This document shows positions 53,170 through 64,000 of a stretch of 64,000 bases of DNA, piece by piece. The stretch's first letter is position 1. Every line of letters starts with the position of its first letter. The DNA is taken from contig OZ251233.1 in NCBI GenBank assembly GCA_965240325.2, forward strand, positions 620,001 to 684,000. Direction: 5' to 3'. The notes below the pieces were generated by a model. That model had not been told where the DNA came from. It was given only the letters and a program-made list of their open reading frames with translations, and did no database searches. The position numbers and the translations under genes were made by a program. This DNA comes from Rebecca billardiae RCC1528. Taxonomy: Eukaryota > Haptophyta.

Positions 53170-53399
53170 TACGACGATTACTGCTAATATAATAATGACC
53201 GCGTTCCGCGGTCCTTTTCCGTAGAACGAACGTAGTTCGGGGCCCGCGGTGGCGGTGCACCCTCCGTCGCAGTCGTCCCGTACACGTGTAACTAGACTCC
53301 ATCCAGCGGCGCGCCGCCCCAGCGCCGCGCCGCCGCCGGCGTGCGCCGAGTGTGGATGTCGGTCGTCGGCCGAGCTGCCCTCATCACAGACGGCCCTTA

Positions 53400-53930
53400 C
53401 CTGACCCCCTGCGCGTGCGCGACGGCCGACAGGCGGATGCGACTCGGCGTGATCGACGCACGAGCGCGACTGTTGCACGCCAGGCCACCGGCGGAGCTGA
53501 CTGACAGCCAGGGAGCCGGACGGCGCGGGACCGCGCGGATTCGACCGTTCGTTCGGGCCTGCCGCTGACCGTCGTCGCCGCGACGCCAGCAGCGCAGGAG
53601 TAGATGATCTGCAGGTCAGTAGGATTCGACCTGCGCGCCTGCGCGACGGCCGACAGGCGGGCGCGAGGCGTGAGCGACGCATGAGCGCGACTCTACGTGC
53701 ACACCAGGCACCACGCGGCCGAGCTGACTGACCGCGAGCCAGGGAGCACGGTGCGAGCAGCCATGCAGCACCGGTGCTTGCGCGCGCCGCGCGTGCACGG
53801 GGTGACACACCTCGGTCAGGCTCGGCACGCGTCGCAGAGGCACGGCCAGCTCTGGGCACGCCAGGCGCCCAGGCCACGCGGAGCTGACAGCCACGGGGAG
53901 CCGACGGCGCGCGGGGCCGCGGCCAGTTCC
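53400..53930. repeat. Imperfect ~230-bp tandem repeats
   Basis: A motif containing GCGCGACGGCCGACAGGCGG, CGCATGAGCGCGACT-type and GGAGCTGACTGACAGCCAGG sequence occurs at about 53410, 53640 and, in part, 53850. Open frames are consequences of composition. Confidence 0.55.
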
Positions 53931-54522
53931 GAGTAGGGGGTCCATCAGATTAAATTGAGTTTTGATTTTCTTTTCTTTTCCATTCAGAACTTGTTCGGCG
54001 GGTTTTCGCGATCGGCAGATTCCAAATCCGCGCTCGGCTGGCCCCGGCGCGGGAGCGGAGCTCTGAACGGGGTCGGCGAGGCTGATGGCCCTCATCGACG
54101 GCCGTCCGCTCGCCATTGGGCGCACCCACCTCGGTGCAGGCGCCTCGTCAAGCGGCTGGGCGGCTGCGGACGGGTAGCCATGACTCGTGCGGACCGGGCT
54201 CTCGCTGGGAGTCGTGGTCCAACCGAAGCTCGTGCTTCATAATTTGCATCTGCGTGCTCAACGTGTGCTGCTCGCGACCAAGGAGCGAGTCCTAGCAGCA
54301 CGTGCTGGCGACCTACGCGGAGACGAACATGACCTACGCGGTGGGGTGGACATTGACAACGACTCGACGCAGCCTCCTTGCCCACCCGACGCCGCGCTCT
54401 CGCGCTCTGACGCTCCCCGCGGGCCTCTGCCGCAAGGGCCGCTCGACGTCGATCAACTTGCTGACCGCCGTGCCGGGCATGACGAGGTCCAGGGCGTGGC
54501 GGATGATGATGTGCGCGTGTCC

Positions 54523-55692
54523 ATGGACATGTGCGACCCGCCCGAGGTCCCCGCCAGCACCGCAGAGGGGCTCACCTCCTCCGCGGACGGCCACGATGGC
54601 GTGCAGCAGTCAAGGCTCGAGCTGCCGCCAGACATCAACGTCCGCGTGGAGCAGGTCGAGGAGACGGCGGCGGCGGCGCGCGCCATTCACGTGATGCACA
54701 CTTTTGGCTGCCGCTTCGTGGCCGGCACGCACCCGCGGTACGCATCGGTGCTCAACTTCGTGCTCCTCGACCTCCTCCGCACGCTCGTGGACCTCATGCT
54801 CGAGAAGAACTTGAGAAAGCGCAAGCAGTTGGTCAGAGTGTTCACCGCGGCGTACGCCCAGACCGCGGGCGACGGTGGGATGAGGAAGCCCAAGAAGGTC
54901 GCGCACGCCTGCGCGGACGTGCACGGCATCTCGGCACGCCACGACTCGCCGCGGCTCGAGATGATCGGCAACTGGCTGATGACCGTGCACAGGTGGTCGA
55001 AGGGCAAGCGCCAGGACGTGGAGCGCATCCTGAGCCGGAAGCTGGGCGCGTCGGCGGCGGAGAGGTTGGCGGAGCTGGACACCGACGACCAGTTGCTGGG
55101 CACCGCCCACGTCAGCTGCCCCTTCCGCGACCTCGACTCGCACCCCGACGCTGACGCGCCGCGCATTTCCGCATCAGGCCGCGTGCCGGTGCCGCTGCAC
55201 GAGCAGCGCGTGACTCCTGCTGAGCACGCGATCATCTCGGAGCAGCAGGTGGAGCTGGACTCGTCGCGCAAGGCGACCGCGCGCGCCGTCGCCGACGCTG
55301 CGCGCGCCAGCTTGCGCGCCGACGAAGCCGAGCGCAGCGCGTGCTGTGGCACAGATCGCGCTGCGGCCGAGCGGGCGGCCATGGCTGCCGACGGCGCCGA
55401 GCTCAAGCGCGAGAGGAGAGCGGCGGAGCTTCGGGGCGAGCGCGTGGCGAAGCGCGCGCAGTCCGTCGCAGTAGCGGTGAACCGGTGGCAGCCTCGCGTG
55501 GGCCGGGGTACGACGAACGGCGACGATGCCGGTGACACAGAGTACGGGCTTGGAAGTCGCCGAACGGACCGCGGCAAGCTTTATGGCGGCGGCAATCGAC
55601 TGCCAGTCTGCGCACGCAAGCCTCGACGGCGGAGCCGGAGGGCTCTCCTGCCAGTGTTGGGATGGTGGCATGCTCAGAGGTGGTCTTGCTAG
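54523..55692 (+). CDS. Hypothetical protein, 389 aa
   Basis: The open frame extends upstream to 54187 without an ATG; the first ATG is 54523 (MDMCDPPEVPAS). Visible features: a hydrophobic/helical block YASVLNFVLLDLLRTLVDLM near residue 75-95, a segment ISARHDSPRLEMIGNWLMTV with VHRWSKGKRQDVERIL (about 135-170), and a long Ala/Arg/Glu-rich helix (about 235-315), probably coiled coil. No known domain is recognised; the middle block recalls transposon-associated proteins but this is only an impression. An upstream exon could exist, as an ATG in another frame lies at 54325. Confidence 0.4.
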   Translation: MDMCDPPEVPASTAEGLTSSADGHDGVQQSRLELPPDINVRVEQVEETAAAARAIHVMHTFGCRFVAGTHPRYASVLNFVLLDLLRTLVDLMLEKNLRKRKQLVRVFTAAYAQTAGDGGMRKPKKVAHACADVHGISARHDSPRLEMIGNWLMTVHRWSKGKRQDVERILSRKLGASAAERLAELDTDDQLLGTAHVSCPFRDLDSHPDADAPRISASGRVPVPLHEQRVTPAEHAIISEQQVELDSSRKATARAVADAARASLRADEAERSACCGTDRAAAERAAMAADGAELKRERRAAELRGERVAKRAQSVAVAVNRWQPRVGRGTTNGDDAGDTEYGLGSRRTDRGKLYGGGNRLPVCARKPRRRSRRALLPVLGWWHAQRWSC

Positions 55693-57285
55693 TGTGCCTC
55701 GGCACGCAGCCCGCCGCCCGCATCAGGCCCGTCCGGGCCTGCTGCGGCACTGTTCGACTGTGGCATGAGCAGCCGCAGTGCCGCTGCTCCGCGGCGGCGG
55801 CGGCCTATTCGGATGGCCCAGTCTCAATATTGAACACGGTACCCACATATAGGCACCAATATGAATATATATAGGAGAGTGCACCCGTATTATATATTAA
55901 CGGGTAAGTCTGTGCGTATGTGCGGGTAGGGGGTCTCTAATTAAATGGGTAAAATGCTCGATCTTGGAGTAGTTTTTCACCGACCGCTACGCGCACTCAT
56001 CATGCCTACTAAAATTTAGCAATTCCACCCTAATTTTGTTGGGGCGGGTTGCAACGGTTATGAATAAGTAAGTCCGACGACATATCGTCATTTAGCCGCC
56101 ATCACAAGTCCTTGACGTTTGGCTGAATCTGTATGTGACACAGTGGCGCAGCTGGCGTGCGCGCACGACCGCGCGACGGCGCGCGGAGTCGGTTTTGAGT
56201 GCTTCCAACGGCTGGGCTGGGCTCTGGGACATATTTGTAAGCGACTCCGCAAGCGCCACGCTCGTCAGACACCTAAATCGCATGGTTGTCGAAAAGCACA
56301 AATCAATGGGCTGCTGTCATGGACCCCCTATTCCGAGTTCGACTTGCGCCTGCTCTGAAGAAGAGTTCTGGGAGACCCTGGCGGAGAGGCATGGCAAGGG
56401 GGGCGTGTGGTGAAGTCGGAGACTCAGAGATCGATCAGTCCGGCATCATGCGCCGCTGCCCCCGAGCTTGCGAGAGCCCGAACACAGGGCGGCGGCTGCG
56501 GCGGCGGCGGCGCGGCCGCGCGCCGGCCGGCCGCGCAGGCATCGACAGGGCGCGGCAGGGGCGTGCGGAGTGACTAGTGAGCGGGCACGAACGCGATGTC
56601 GACGGCCGTCGGGACCCGCCGCAGACGCGCGCTCCAGGCGCCACTCGGCACTTGCCACGCGCACCTGCCCATCGAGCGCCCCCTTGGAGGCTTGGACCAA
56701 GAGTCGTCGCGGCTCGCTCGCCACCCCGAAGCGGAACCTGCGCGTCACGTGCTTGCGACGGCGGCAGGTTTCCCACAAAATCGCGCTCGTAACGAACCGT
56801 TACACTAATGTCACGTCCAGCTGACGTCCAGATCGCACTTTACTTAAGGGAATCAGCTGGGCGCGGTTATTTTCGGCCTAATAGACCTCTCTATGCGATC
56901 TCAAAAACTCGAAACTCGGTCTCCGCCAGCCCTAAAAATCGCCCCCCGTCCCTTTTTTCTTGATCAAAGATCTTTTTGAAACGTGGTTCGGGCCCGCTGG
57001 TGCGGGCTCCACGCTGCGCGCTCCGCCCTGCACCGCGGGCCATAATGCTGCTGCTGAGGCTCCGGAGTTCGGTCCACCCCCCCCAGTCCGGTCCACCACC
57101 CCCAGTTCGGACTGGTCGACTGGAGCGTTACATGGCTTGACACTGCTATCGGCGGGATCGCCGCGCCTCTGATTGATAGTGATATAGTCTACGATAGCTC
57201 CTACTACTAATTTTCAAGACCACCCCAGGCGGTCCCTTGCCCTTGGACAGACATTACGATTTACGGCCAGATGGATCATCAGCCA
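55693..57285. other. Intergenic, mixed composition
   Basis: 55830-56090 is AT-rich with TATATATAGG-type sequence and unique; 56090-56800 holds several overlapping frames of 70-118 codons without motifs; 57060-57110 has short GGTCCACCCCCCCCAGT-type repeats, with a complementary G-rich version at 57570-57600. No gene recognised. Confidence 0.45.
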
Positions 57286-57461
57286 CACCTCCAATAGGTT
57301 CAGACTCTATTTTCTATAACGAAATACCCAGTCCGGGTACCGTTTTCGAATATGTATATATGCAGGTGCCCGGCCCACGCTCGGACCGGACTGTGCTGAA
57401 ATCTGAGTGACGGGGCGGGTAATTACATAGTAAAAATAGAGTCTGAACCTATTGGGAGGTG
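57286..57461. mobile_element. Small palindromic MITE-like element
   Basis: 176 bp whose ends are inverted repeats of about 29 bp: CACCTCCAATAGGTTCAGAC at left and the complement of CACCTCCCAATAGGTTCAGA at right (one-base indel), continuing through TCTATTTT. No clear target duplication. Too small to code. Confidence 0.55.
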
Positions 57462-58015
57462 GTCGGATATGCGACATTTCTCGTTGAAGGACTTCATCAA
57501 TGGGGGGTCGGAATAAGGGACTCTGCTGCATGGTCCGCTTGGTTGACTTCGGCTCGGGGCCAAGACGTAACGGAGCTGGGGGGGGTGGACCGGAGCCGGA
57601 GCCCTGACGCGATGATGGTTATGAATCAGCCGAAGGCAAAGCGCGCTTGCGGGCCTGCGCCTGCGACGCGCGACGCCCGCGGAATTCGAGGCCGCTGCCC
57701 GTGCCAGGCGTGATGGCCAGCAGCATGTGCAGCGCGCCGTGGGGGGCGGCGCGATGGGACCGCGCCGTGTGACGTGTCCGATAAGCGCGGTCGCTCCACG
57801 CTCGCAGCTCGCGGTGAGACTGGCATCCGATCCGCAACACCGTTCACCGAGCGCTGTCAGCAGCTCGCAGTGACGATCGCCGAGACCGAACAACTACGAA
57901 GATGAACGACAAAGTCGTCGTCGTCGCATCGTGATGTCAGCGAGGAAGCCCGCCTCTCGCGCGGATGTTGGCGACACGCGAAACGGCGCGAACGCCTGCA
58001 CGAGCGATGCGCTCG
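57462..58015. other. Intergenic
   Basis: Minus-strand frames here (for example 57893-57423) have no recognisable domain. Downstream side of the GST-like gene. Confidence 0.4.
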
Positions 58016-58876
58016 TCACCGCGCCTGCAGCTCCGGGAACAGCTCCGCGCGCATGCGCCCCACGTACTCCACGAGGTTGGGGCACGTGTTTGCCAGCTCG
58101 ACCAGCGAGTGCCGCCACTCGCCCTGCATGAAGCACGCGCAGAAGGCGTACACGGTCGCGTCGACGCTGGAGGGCTTGTCCCCGAAGAAGTAGCGCTTGG
58201 AGCCGAGGTACGTGGAGACGGCGAGGATCTGCTTGCCGATCTTCGAGGTCACCTCCGCGTCCGTGTGCCGCCCCGTGCCCTGCGCCCACTGCTCCTCGAG
58301 CACCTTGGCGCGCAGCGCATGCGCGACGCGCACGCGCACCTCGGCCGGCACCGAGGAGAAGAAGGTGTTGACGGTGACGCGCTCGAACTGGCTGGTGGCC
58401 CAGCGCACGTGGATCACACCCCAGTACACCGACTCCTCGAGCATGGCCCCGAACGCTGTCGCGACCGCTCTCTGCTCCTCGCTCAGCCAGCTGTCGAGCT
58501 TTTTGCCAAAGCCCGCTTGCCGCAGCCGCTCGACCACAAAGTGCGCGTCGCTCACGACTTCGGCGCCGAGGACGCCGCCCGTGGCGAACGGGCGCTTGCT
58601 CTTAGGGGCGGGCACGTGGGCTGACCTCGCGTTGTCGACGTAGTCGTACGGCACATGCGCGAGCCGGCAGAAGGCCAGCAGCCGCGCGCACGCGGGAGAG
58701 AGGTCCGGGTCGTTGCGGATGGGCATGACGCCGTAGACGCGCAGCTTTGCCGGCGGGAGCGGTACGCTCACAGAGGTCTTCTTCGCCGCGTGCCGACGAC
58801 GGCGTAGGACGTGCAAGCACACGGTCGCCGCGGCGACGGCGGAGAGAGCAAGGAGCTCGCCCTTGATGCTCGGCAT
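58016..58876 (-). CDS. Metaxin/FAXC-like glutathione S-transferase-fold protein
   Basis: A single exon of 286 aa from ATG 58876 (MPSIKGELLALSAVAAATVC), with one N-terminal transmembrane helix (about 7-25) followed by RRRR. An N-terminal thioredoxin-like part (KLRVYGVMPIRNDPDLSPAC, then AHVPYDYVDN and GGVLGAEVVSDAHFVVERL) is followed by an all-helical C-domain (GVIHVRWATSQFERVTVNTF, TYLGSKRYFFGDKPSSVDAT, ELANTCPNLVEYVGRMRAEL). This order and the FGDxPSxxDA motif are typical of the FAXC/metaxin-type GST family (failed axon connections homologues). Such proteins are membrane-anchored, often with unknown or weak GST activity. It lies 215 bp downstream of the channel gene on the same strand. Confidence 0.8.
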   Translation of the reverse strand: MPSIKGELLALSAVAAATVCLHVLRRRRHAAKKTSVSVPLPPAKLRVYGVMPIRNDPDLSPACARLLAFCRLAHVPYDYVDNARSAHVPAPKSKRPFATGGVLGAEVVSDAHFVVERLRQAGFGKKLDSWLSEEQRAVATAFGAMLEESVYWGVIHVRWATSQFERVTVNTFFSSVPAEVRVRVAHALRAKVLEEQWAQGTGRHTDAEVTSKIGKQILAVSTYLGSKRYFFGDKPSSVDATVYAFCACFMQGEWRHSLVELANTCPNLVEYVGRMRAELFPELQAR

Positions 58877-59091
58877 GGGTTTTCGAGCAGAGATCGCGAG
58901 CGCCGAGCGAGCGAGCCGCCGAGCCCGAGGTGCTGAACCGTTCTGAGTACTACTTCTGAAGCGCTCAGATTGATACAAGTACCCACATTACCCAATATAC
59001 CTAGGCGGGCCAAGCCTACTGTAGCAATTGTTGTCGTGGCATGATACTATGATGCAAGTGCCCGCGATGGCGGCCAAAAGAGCGCGGTCCG

Positions 59092-62000
59092 TCACTTCTC
59101 TGATGCGCTGGCAGCGCTGCTGGCACCGCCGCTGTTCGCAGCCGCGGCGGCGGCGGCCTCGCCGATCGCGAAATCGGCATTCATGATGGCCTCGAGTGGT
59201 CTGCTCCCCATCGGCTGCAACTCGATGAGGGTGGACACCTGCATGCGGCGGCGCGGCCGTGGGCGCGCACGGGCGAGCGGTCGTCAGCCGCGGCGCAAAC
59301 GCAGAGCACCGCGGGCGTGGGCCGCAGCGCGTCGGGGGCCCGGCGAGGCGCACACCTTGAGCAGCAGGTCGCGCGTGATGTGCGCGGCGAACTCGCTCAG
59401 CGACTCGCTCCACTTGTCCACCTGCGGCTTGACCGTCTCCTGGATGTGCCAGCCGCGCTCCTGCTGGCCCTCGCCATACAGCTTGAGCGCGCCCCAGAAG
59501 CCCGGGCGGACGTCGCTGAGGACGGCGCCGTCCTCGCGCTCGATCGTGAGCGCGTCGTCCACGAGCTTGCGCATTTTCTGCGTCGCCGAGCACTGCTGGC
59601 TCACCCACTTGATCACCGTGCGCACTGACTCCTTCACCTCGTGCGACGCGGTGATGGCAGACGCGTCGACTGCCGCGCGCGTCTCCTCGGCGTTGCTCAC
59701 GGTCGCCTCGGCGCTGGGCTGGTGTGAGCCGATCTGCCCACCGCGCGTCGCGAGCAGCGTGCGCACCACCGGCTGCTCCTCGCCCTGCTCCCGGAGCGCG
59801 TCATCGTACGGCGTGTTGCCGTAGCTGGAGGTGGCGCGCGCGCGCGGGCCGAGGCGCGTGAGAGGGGGCGGGCGGGCGCGGCGGTGCGGCTCGTGCGCGC
59901 GGGAGGGCGCGCGCGCCCGTGCGACGGGGCCACGGTGCAGCACGCGCGCGCGCACCGATCCTCGACGGCCGGGTTGATGCCGGGCAGCTTGAGCAAGAAG
60001 TGCGTCGCGTCGACGTGCGCGTTGGACGATGCGAGGTGCAGCGCCGTCCTCGCGTCGTAGTCGCCCTCGTTCACGTCGCAGCGGTGGCGGACGAGGCGGT
60101 CGAGCGTGGGCACGTCGTTCGCGGCGGCGGCGGTGCACAGCGCGACCGCCGCCTCGAACTCGCCCATGTCCGCGCCGTACTCGAGCAGCAGCTCGGAGAT
60201 GTTGATCGGGCCGCCTCCCTTGTACGCGTCCTGCAGCGGCGTGCAGCCGCGCCGGTCGCGCGCGTTCACGTCCGCCTTGTTCTCGAGGAGGAGGCGGACG
60301 TTCTCGATCCGGCCCTCGGCGGCGGCGAGGTGGAGCGCGGTGCGCCCGTCGTAGTTGCCCACCGAGATCTCCGACGAGTCGAACGCCACGTGGAAGCGCA
60401 GCTCCTCGAAGCCGTCCTCGCGCGCCGCCGCCTCGCACATCAGATCGGCGAGCGTGCTGCACAGCCGCTGCGCGCCCAGCCGAAGCAGCATCGTCGCCGC
60501 CTCGCCCTGCTTGTTCGTGAGCGCGTCGTGCAGGGGCGACTTGCCCCGCCGGTCCATCACGTTCACGTCCGCGTTCGTCGCGACCAGCAGCTCGACCACG
60601 CCCACGTGCCCCGCCGACGCGGCCACGTGGATCGGCCGCCTGTGGTCGTAGTCGCCTCTGTTCACGTCCACGTCAGACATCGCGATCAGCCGCCGGACCT
60701 TGGCCAGGTCGCCGTCGGAGCACGCGCCGCAGAGGCGCACGGTGTGCAGGTTGTGCCGCTTCTGCTTCGCGTTGGTGATGATCTGCCGCACGCCAGCGTC
60801 GGGCGCGAGCGCAGCGCGCGCGGGCGGTCAGCGCGGCGCCCGAGGCTGCGTGGCGCGCGCTCTCATCGCGCGTCGCCCCTGCTGGACGGGCGGCGCGCGC
60901 GGGCGCGAGGGCGCACCTTGGCGATGGCGTCCATGTCGCTCTCGACGCCCCGGGCAGCTTCGGAGCGCATGCTGTGCACCGCGCTGCCAATGTCACTCCT
61001 CGCCTGGCTGGAGCGCTGCGATACCTTGGACTTGGCCGAGCGCGCAGAGCGCGCCGTCATCGCGCCTGCGCCATGCGGGCACGCGGCGCGCGGGCGGCGA
61101 CGCGCGCGCGCGCGGCGAGCGGGGATCATCAGTGCGGCGAGACGAGCCGCGCGCGCGCGCGCGACGCCGGTGCGGGTGTCGGCCGGGGCCGTGCAGCCCG
61201 GCGCGCCCCGCGCGCACGCACCGTCGTGCTGCTTCATCACGTTGGACATGATGACCTCCTCCTGCTGCGGGAAGGACTTGAGGAGCGTGCGGTACCGCTC
61301 GGTCGAGAGCGTGAGCAGCTTCGTCTCCGCGTCCGCCGTCGCGCGCGCGGTGGAGACGTGGCGGAGCGAGAAGACGAAGGGCAGCTCGCCCAGCGTGTCG
61401 CCCGCGTGGTGGATCGTGCTCGCGTCCGCCACGCTGCTCACGCGCTCCGCGGCGCCGTCCAAGTCGTCGTCGTGGTTGATCTCGACCGCGCCTGACTCTA
61501 TGATGAGCAGCTCCTTGCACAGGTCGGTCGTGCGGAAGATGACGGTCTCGGGCTCGACGGTGCGCTCGCGCAGCAGCGAGGAGAGCCGGTCGATGAAGCC
61601 GTCCGAGCAGTTCTTCAGCGGCGCGCACTCGCCCACCAGCGAGCGGTGCGTGTACGTCGACACCTCGATCTGGAGCGCGATCGGCATCGACTCGTAGATC
61701 TGCTCGTCAGCGATCGACGAGAGCGACGCGTCCTTGAGCCGCTGGTGGAAGAACGCCTCGATGCGCGAGGAGAGCTCCTGCGGCACGCGCACGTGCGCGA
61801 GGTACACCTGCACCAGCTCGAGCTGGGCTCGCTTCGAGACGACCTCGTCGTCTGCGCGCCGGGACGCGGGGCGCGCGAGCAGGGCAGGGCGGCGGCGCGG
61901 GCGGTGGCGCGGTGAGAGCTGCGCGCCGGGAGCCGCGGCCGCGCGGCCGCGCGGGCCGCGCCGCGGCCTGAGCGTCGCACGGCCCTCGCCGCGCGATCCT

Positions 62001-64000
62001 CGCCGCGCGCACCCTGCTTCATCACCAGCGCGGAGATCTTGCCCACCGCCCACGCGTACACCGTCAAGTTCAGCACCATCATCAGCAGCGTGATGCCCAC
62101 CTCGACTGCTCGGCGCGGCGGCGGTCGGGAGCGCGAGAGTGCCACGCGAGGGCGCGGCGCGGACGCGAGCACACGGTCGTGAGTGCCGCCCCGCGTGGCC
62201 GCAGCGCGCGCGCGCGCCGGCGCGCGGCGTGCTCGCGCGGCGTACTGTAGTTCGCCGGGATCGTGGCCATCCCCAGCGTGGTGAGCGTCGAGTAGACGTA
62301 GAACGTCGACATGATGTACCGCACGAGCAGCTCGACCTCGGCCGAGCCCTCGGCGGCCGCCGAGTCTGCGAGCGTGTCGCCGCCCGCGTCCAGGCTCAGA
62401 AAGTCGTGCTGGTCCTCCCAGCTCTTGAGGCCGCCGGTGGCGAACGGCGTCGTGAGCAGGTTCCACACGCACGCGCAGCAGTGCGCCGTGATCGAGATCA
62501 CCGTGATGTACTGCACCAGCCCGGTGAGCAGGTTGTCGCCCGTCTTGGAGCGTTCAAACGCGATGTACGATCGGTACACGTACCGCAGCTGCAGCAGCTT
62601 CACGCTGCGCAGCCCGACGAGGACGAGGCCGCGCACGCCGAGCATGAGCGCGAAGAGGTCGTGCGGCCACGCCGCGATCAGGTCGAGCGTGAACTCCGAG
62701 CCGAGGTACTGCCGCCGCACGGCCCGCGGGTCCCACACGTGCACGCTGTTCTCGTTGAGGTAGCTCGTGCGCAGCCGCAGCAGCACGCGCGCAATGTACA
62801 GGGCGTCGAGCGCGTAGTTGACCGGCCAGATCCACGCGATGCGGTCGGCCTGGTCGGAGTAGCACAGGTGGACCGACGTCTGCATCGCGTCCCACATCAG
62901 CGCACAGAGGAAGAGGTAGTTGAAGCCGATGTACTTGAGAGACGTGTGGTCGATCACAAACTTGTGCGTCGCGGCGGCGCGCGAGTCGGCCTCAGAGGTG
63001 GCCGCGCTCGAGGACTGGTGAGCCGCGCCGATGATCGAGTGCACCAGCTGCTGGAGGGCGTGGCCTGCGCGGGCCAGGATGCTCGCGCCGGCATCAGGGG
63101 GCGCAACGCCGCCGCCCTCCGCGCTGGCCTGCGCTCGCACTTGCCGCGTATGCGCCTCGAGCGCGCGCGCCACATCAGCCCACGTGGGGCCCGCGGCCGA
63201 GTCGCTCGACTCGGCCGCGGCGTCGGCGCTCGCGACCTCTGCAGCCTGCGCCTTCTCGGCCGCGCCCGGCTTGGCCCCGTCTTTGCCCGCCGAGTTCTTG
63301 CCCTTGGAGCCGCCATCGGAGCCCGACTTGAACGGCGGCGCGATCGGCAGGCTCAGCCCGAGGTGCGCCGTGCACCACGCCGCAATGTCATCAGGCTCCG
63401 CCTTGGTGGCCGTCTCGGGCGACATGGCGAGCAGCTGCGCGAGCCGGGTCGCGTTCGCCGGGCCGAGCTCGTTGAACACGCCGCTGGACACGCGCTTCCG
63501 CAAGGCCTTTGTCGCAGAGGCGCAGCCAGGCGCGCTGCTCAGCAGGCGCTCCAGCTCCACCAGCCCCGCGGACTGCGCACCCTCCTGAGCTGGCTTGCTC
63601 GTGATGTTGGCCGCACGGATGCCGCCGCCGCCGCCGCCGAGCGCGAGCTTGGGGATGCCCTCAGGCCGTGTGCTGGCCGTGCCCGACGCCGCGCCGTCCC
63701 CGCCGCCACCGAGGACCACGCCGCCGCCCTCGGTGAGCTCGGTCGGCTCGTCGTCGTCCGCGCTCGACAGGATCCACGCCGTCGCGCCCACGTAGAACTC
63801 GGCGCGCGAGACCGCCTTCGACCGCCCCGTGCGATTGTGGTCGGCCGACGCGGACGGCAGCTGCGTGTCGGAGCTGCGTCTCTCCCTGCCGCCATTGAGC
63901 TGGGCCGACTCGCCGAGCGTGGCGAGGGTGGACGCGGCGCGCATCAGGTGCGTGACGAGCGACCTGATCTCCGCGGAGCCGAGCTCGCCGAGCGAGCCCT
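59092..64000 (-). CDS. CNBD/ankyrin ion channel (7 exons, 5'-partial)
   Basis: Exons (minus): 64000-62246, 62105-62013, 61851-61222, 61065-60917, 60782-59956, 59824-59356, 59238-59092 (TGA). All junctions have GT donors and CAG acceptors and keep frame; 1337 aa from the internal Met at 63944, but the frame stays open to the edge (GSLGELGSAEIRSLVTHLMR), so the start lies outside. A disordered N-terminus is followed by S1 (YLFLCALMWDA), S4-like RGLVLVGLRSVKLLQLRY, the pore STLTTLGMATIPANY and S6 (LLMMVLNLTVYAWAV). Then come a C-linker (YLAHVRVPQELSSRIEAFF), a cyclic-nucleotide-binding fold (IIESGAVEINHDD, DTLGELPFVFSL), a spacer and nine ankyrin repeats. Architecture resembles plant AKT-type and protist CNG channels. 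The filter lacks GYG, and the CNBD lacks the usual RxAT arginine pattern. Confidence 0.85.
61852..62012 (-). other. Intron 2 of the channel gene
   Basis: Donor GTGCGCGCGG after codon context KQ, acceptor GCGCAG before DDEVVSKRAQ. GC-repeat body. Splicing joins S6 (ALVMKQ) to the C-linker in frame, which supports the exon model. Confidence 0.75.

Overview
This window looks like nuclear DNA from a very GC-rich unicellular eukaryote, most likely a marine microalga such as a haptophyte or a pelagophyte-like species. The phylum is inferred, not proven. Reasons: genes carry short spliceosomal introns with GTGCGYG-type donors and CAG acceptors; third codon positions are almost all G or C; there are no operons or Shine-Dalgarno sites; long microsatellites and many non-coding repeats are present; and the families are eukaryotic (RPAP3/SPAG1, F-box/RCC1, DBH-like monooxygenase, alliinase-type aminotransferase, metaxin-like GST, cyclic-nucleotide-type channel with ankyrin repeats, plant CW-protein C-terminal domain).

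Layout. 1-79 (-): 5' end of an unknown gene, divergent from a three-exon RPAP3/SPAG1-like TPR co-chaperone (359-4747). 4.8-7.6 kb: GC-rich DNA and a nearly identical truncated copy of the 3' part of that gene. 7.8-10.1 kb (-): a haemerythrin-like secreted protein and a broken gene. 10.4-13.7 kb: two tandem F-box/RCC1 genes, the second with an in-frame stop. 14.1-15.05 kb (-): hypothetical protein with an internal repeat.

15.2-31.7 kb is almost entirely repetitive: a foldback element with 398-bp arms, minisatellites, a TA-flanked MITE whose unoccupied site is also in the window, and a 6.6-kb palindrome (21805-28429) carrying 214-bp tandem arrays. 31.7-34.4 kb is intergenic with weak ORFs. 34.4-35.9 kb: membrane-anchored alliinase/TAA1-type PLP enzyme. 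36.1-37.8 kb: element whose long terminal inverted repeats are made of iterated GTCAGTTGTATTGCC boxes. 37.95-42.5 kb: candidate autonomous DNA transposon with a spliced 1349-aa protein. 42.54-44.49 kb: a second TIR element in the same TA microsatellite, containing another copy of the foldback repeat.

44.6-45.9 kb (-): DBH/PHM-type copper monooxygenase with all six copper ligands. 45.9-47.0 kb: basic hypothetical protein and a duplicated segment. 47.1-50.1 kb: four-exon SR-rich protein with a plant-CW-type (AF4-like) C-terminal domain. 50.1-58.0 kb: mostly degenerate DNA with one hypothetical ORF and a small palindrome. 58.0-58.9 kb (-): metaxin/FAXC-like GST. 59.1 kb to the window end (-): seven-exon channel with cyclic-nucleotide-binding and ankyrin domains and a pore lacking GYG, incomplete at its N-terminus.

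The host genes look like unrelated housekeeping or accessory genes, not a pathway cluster. The main novelty is in the mobile elements: at least five TIR or foldback structures, several with recognisable target-site duplications or empty sites. I could run no similarity search, so family assignments rest on motifs recognised by eye.
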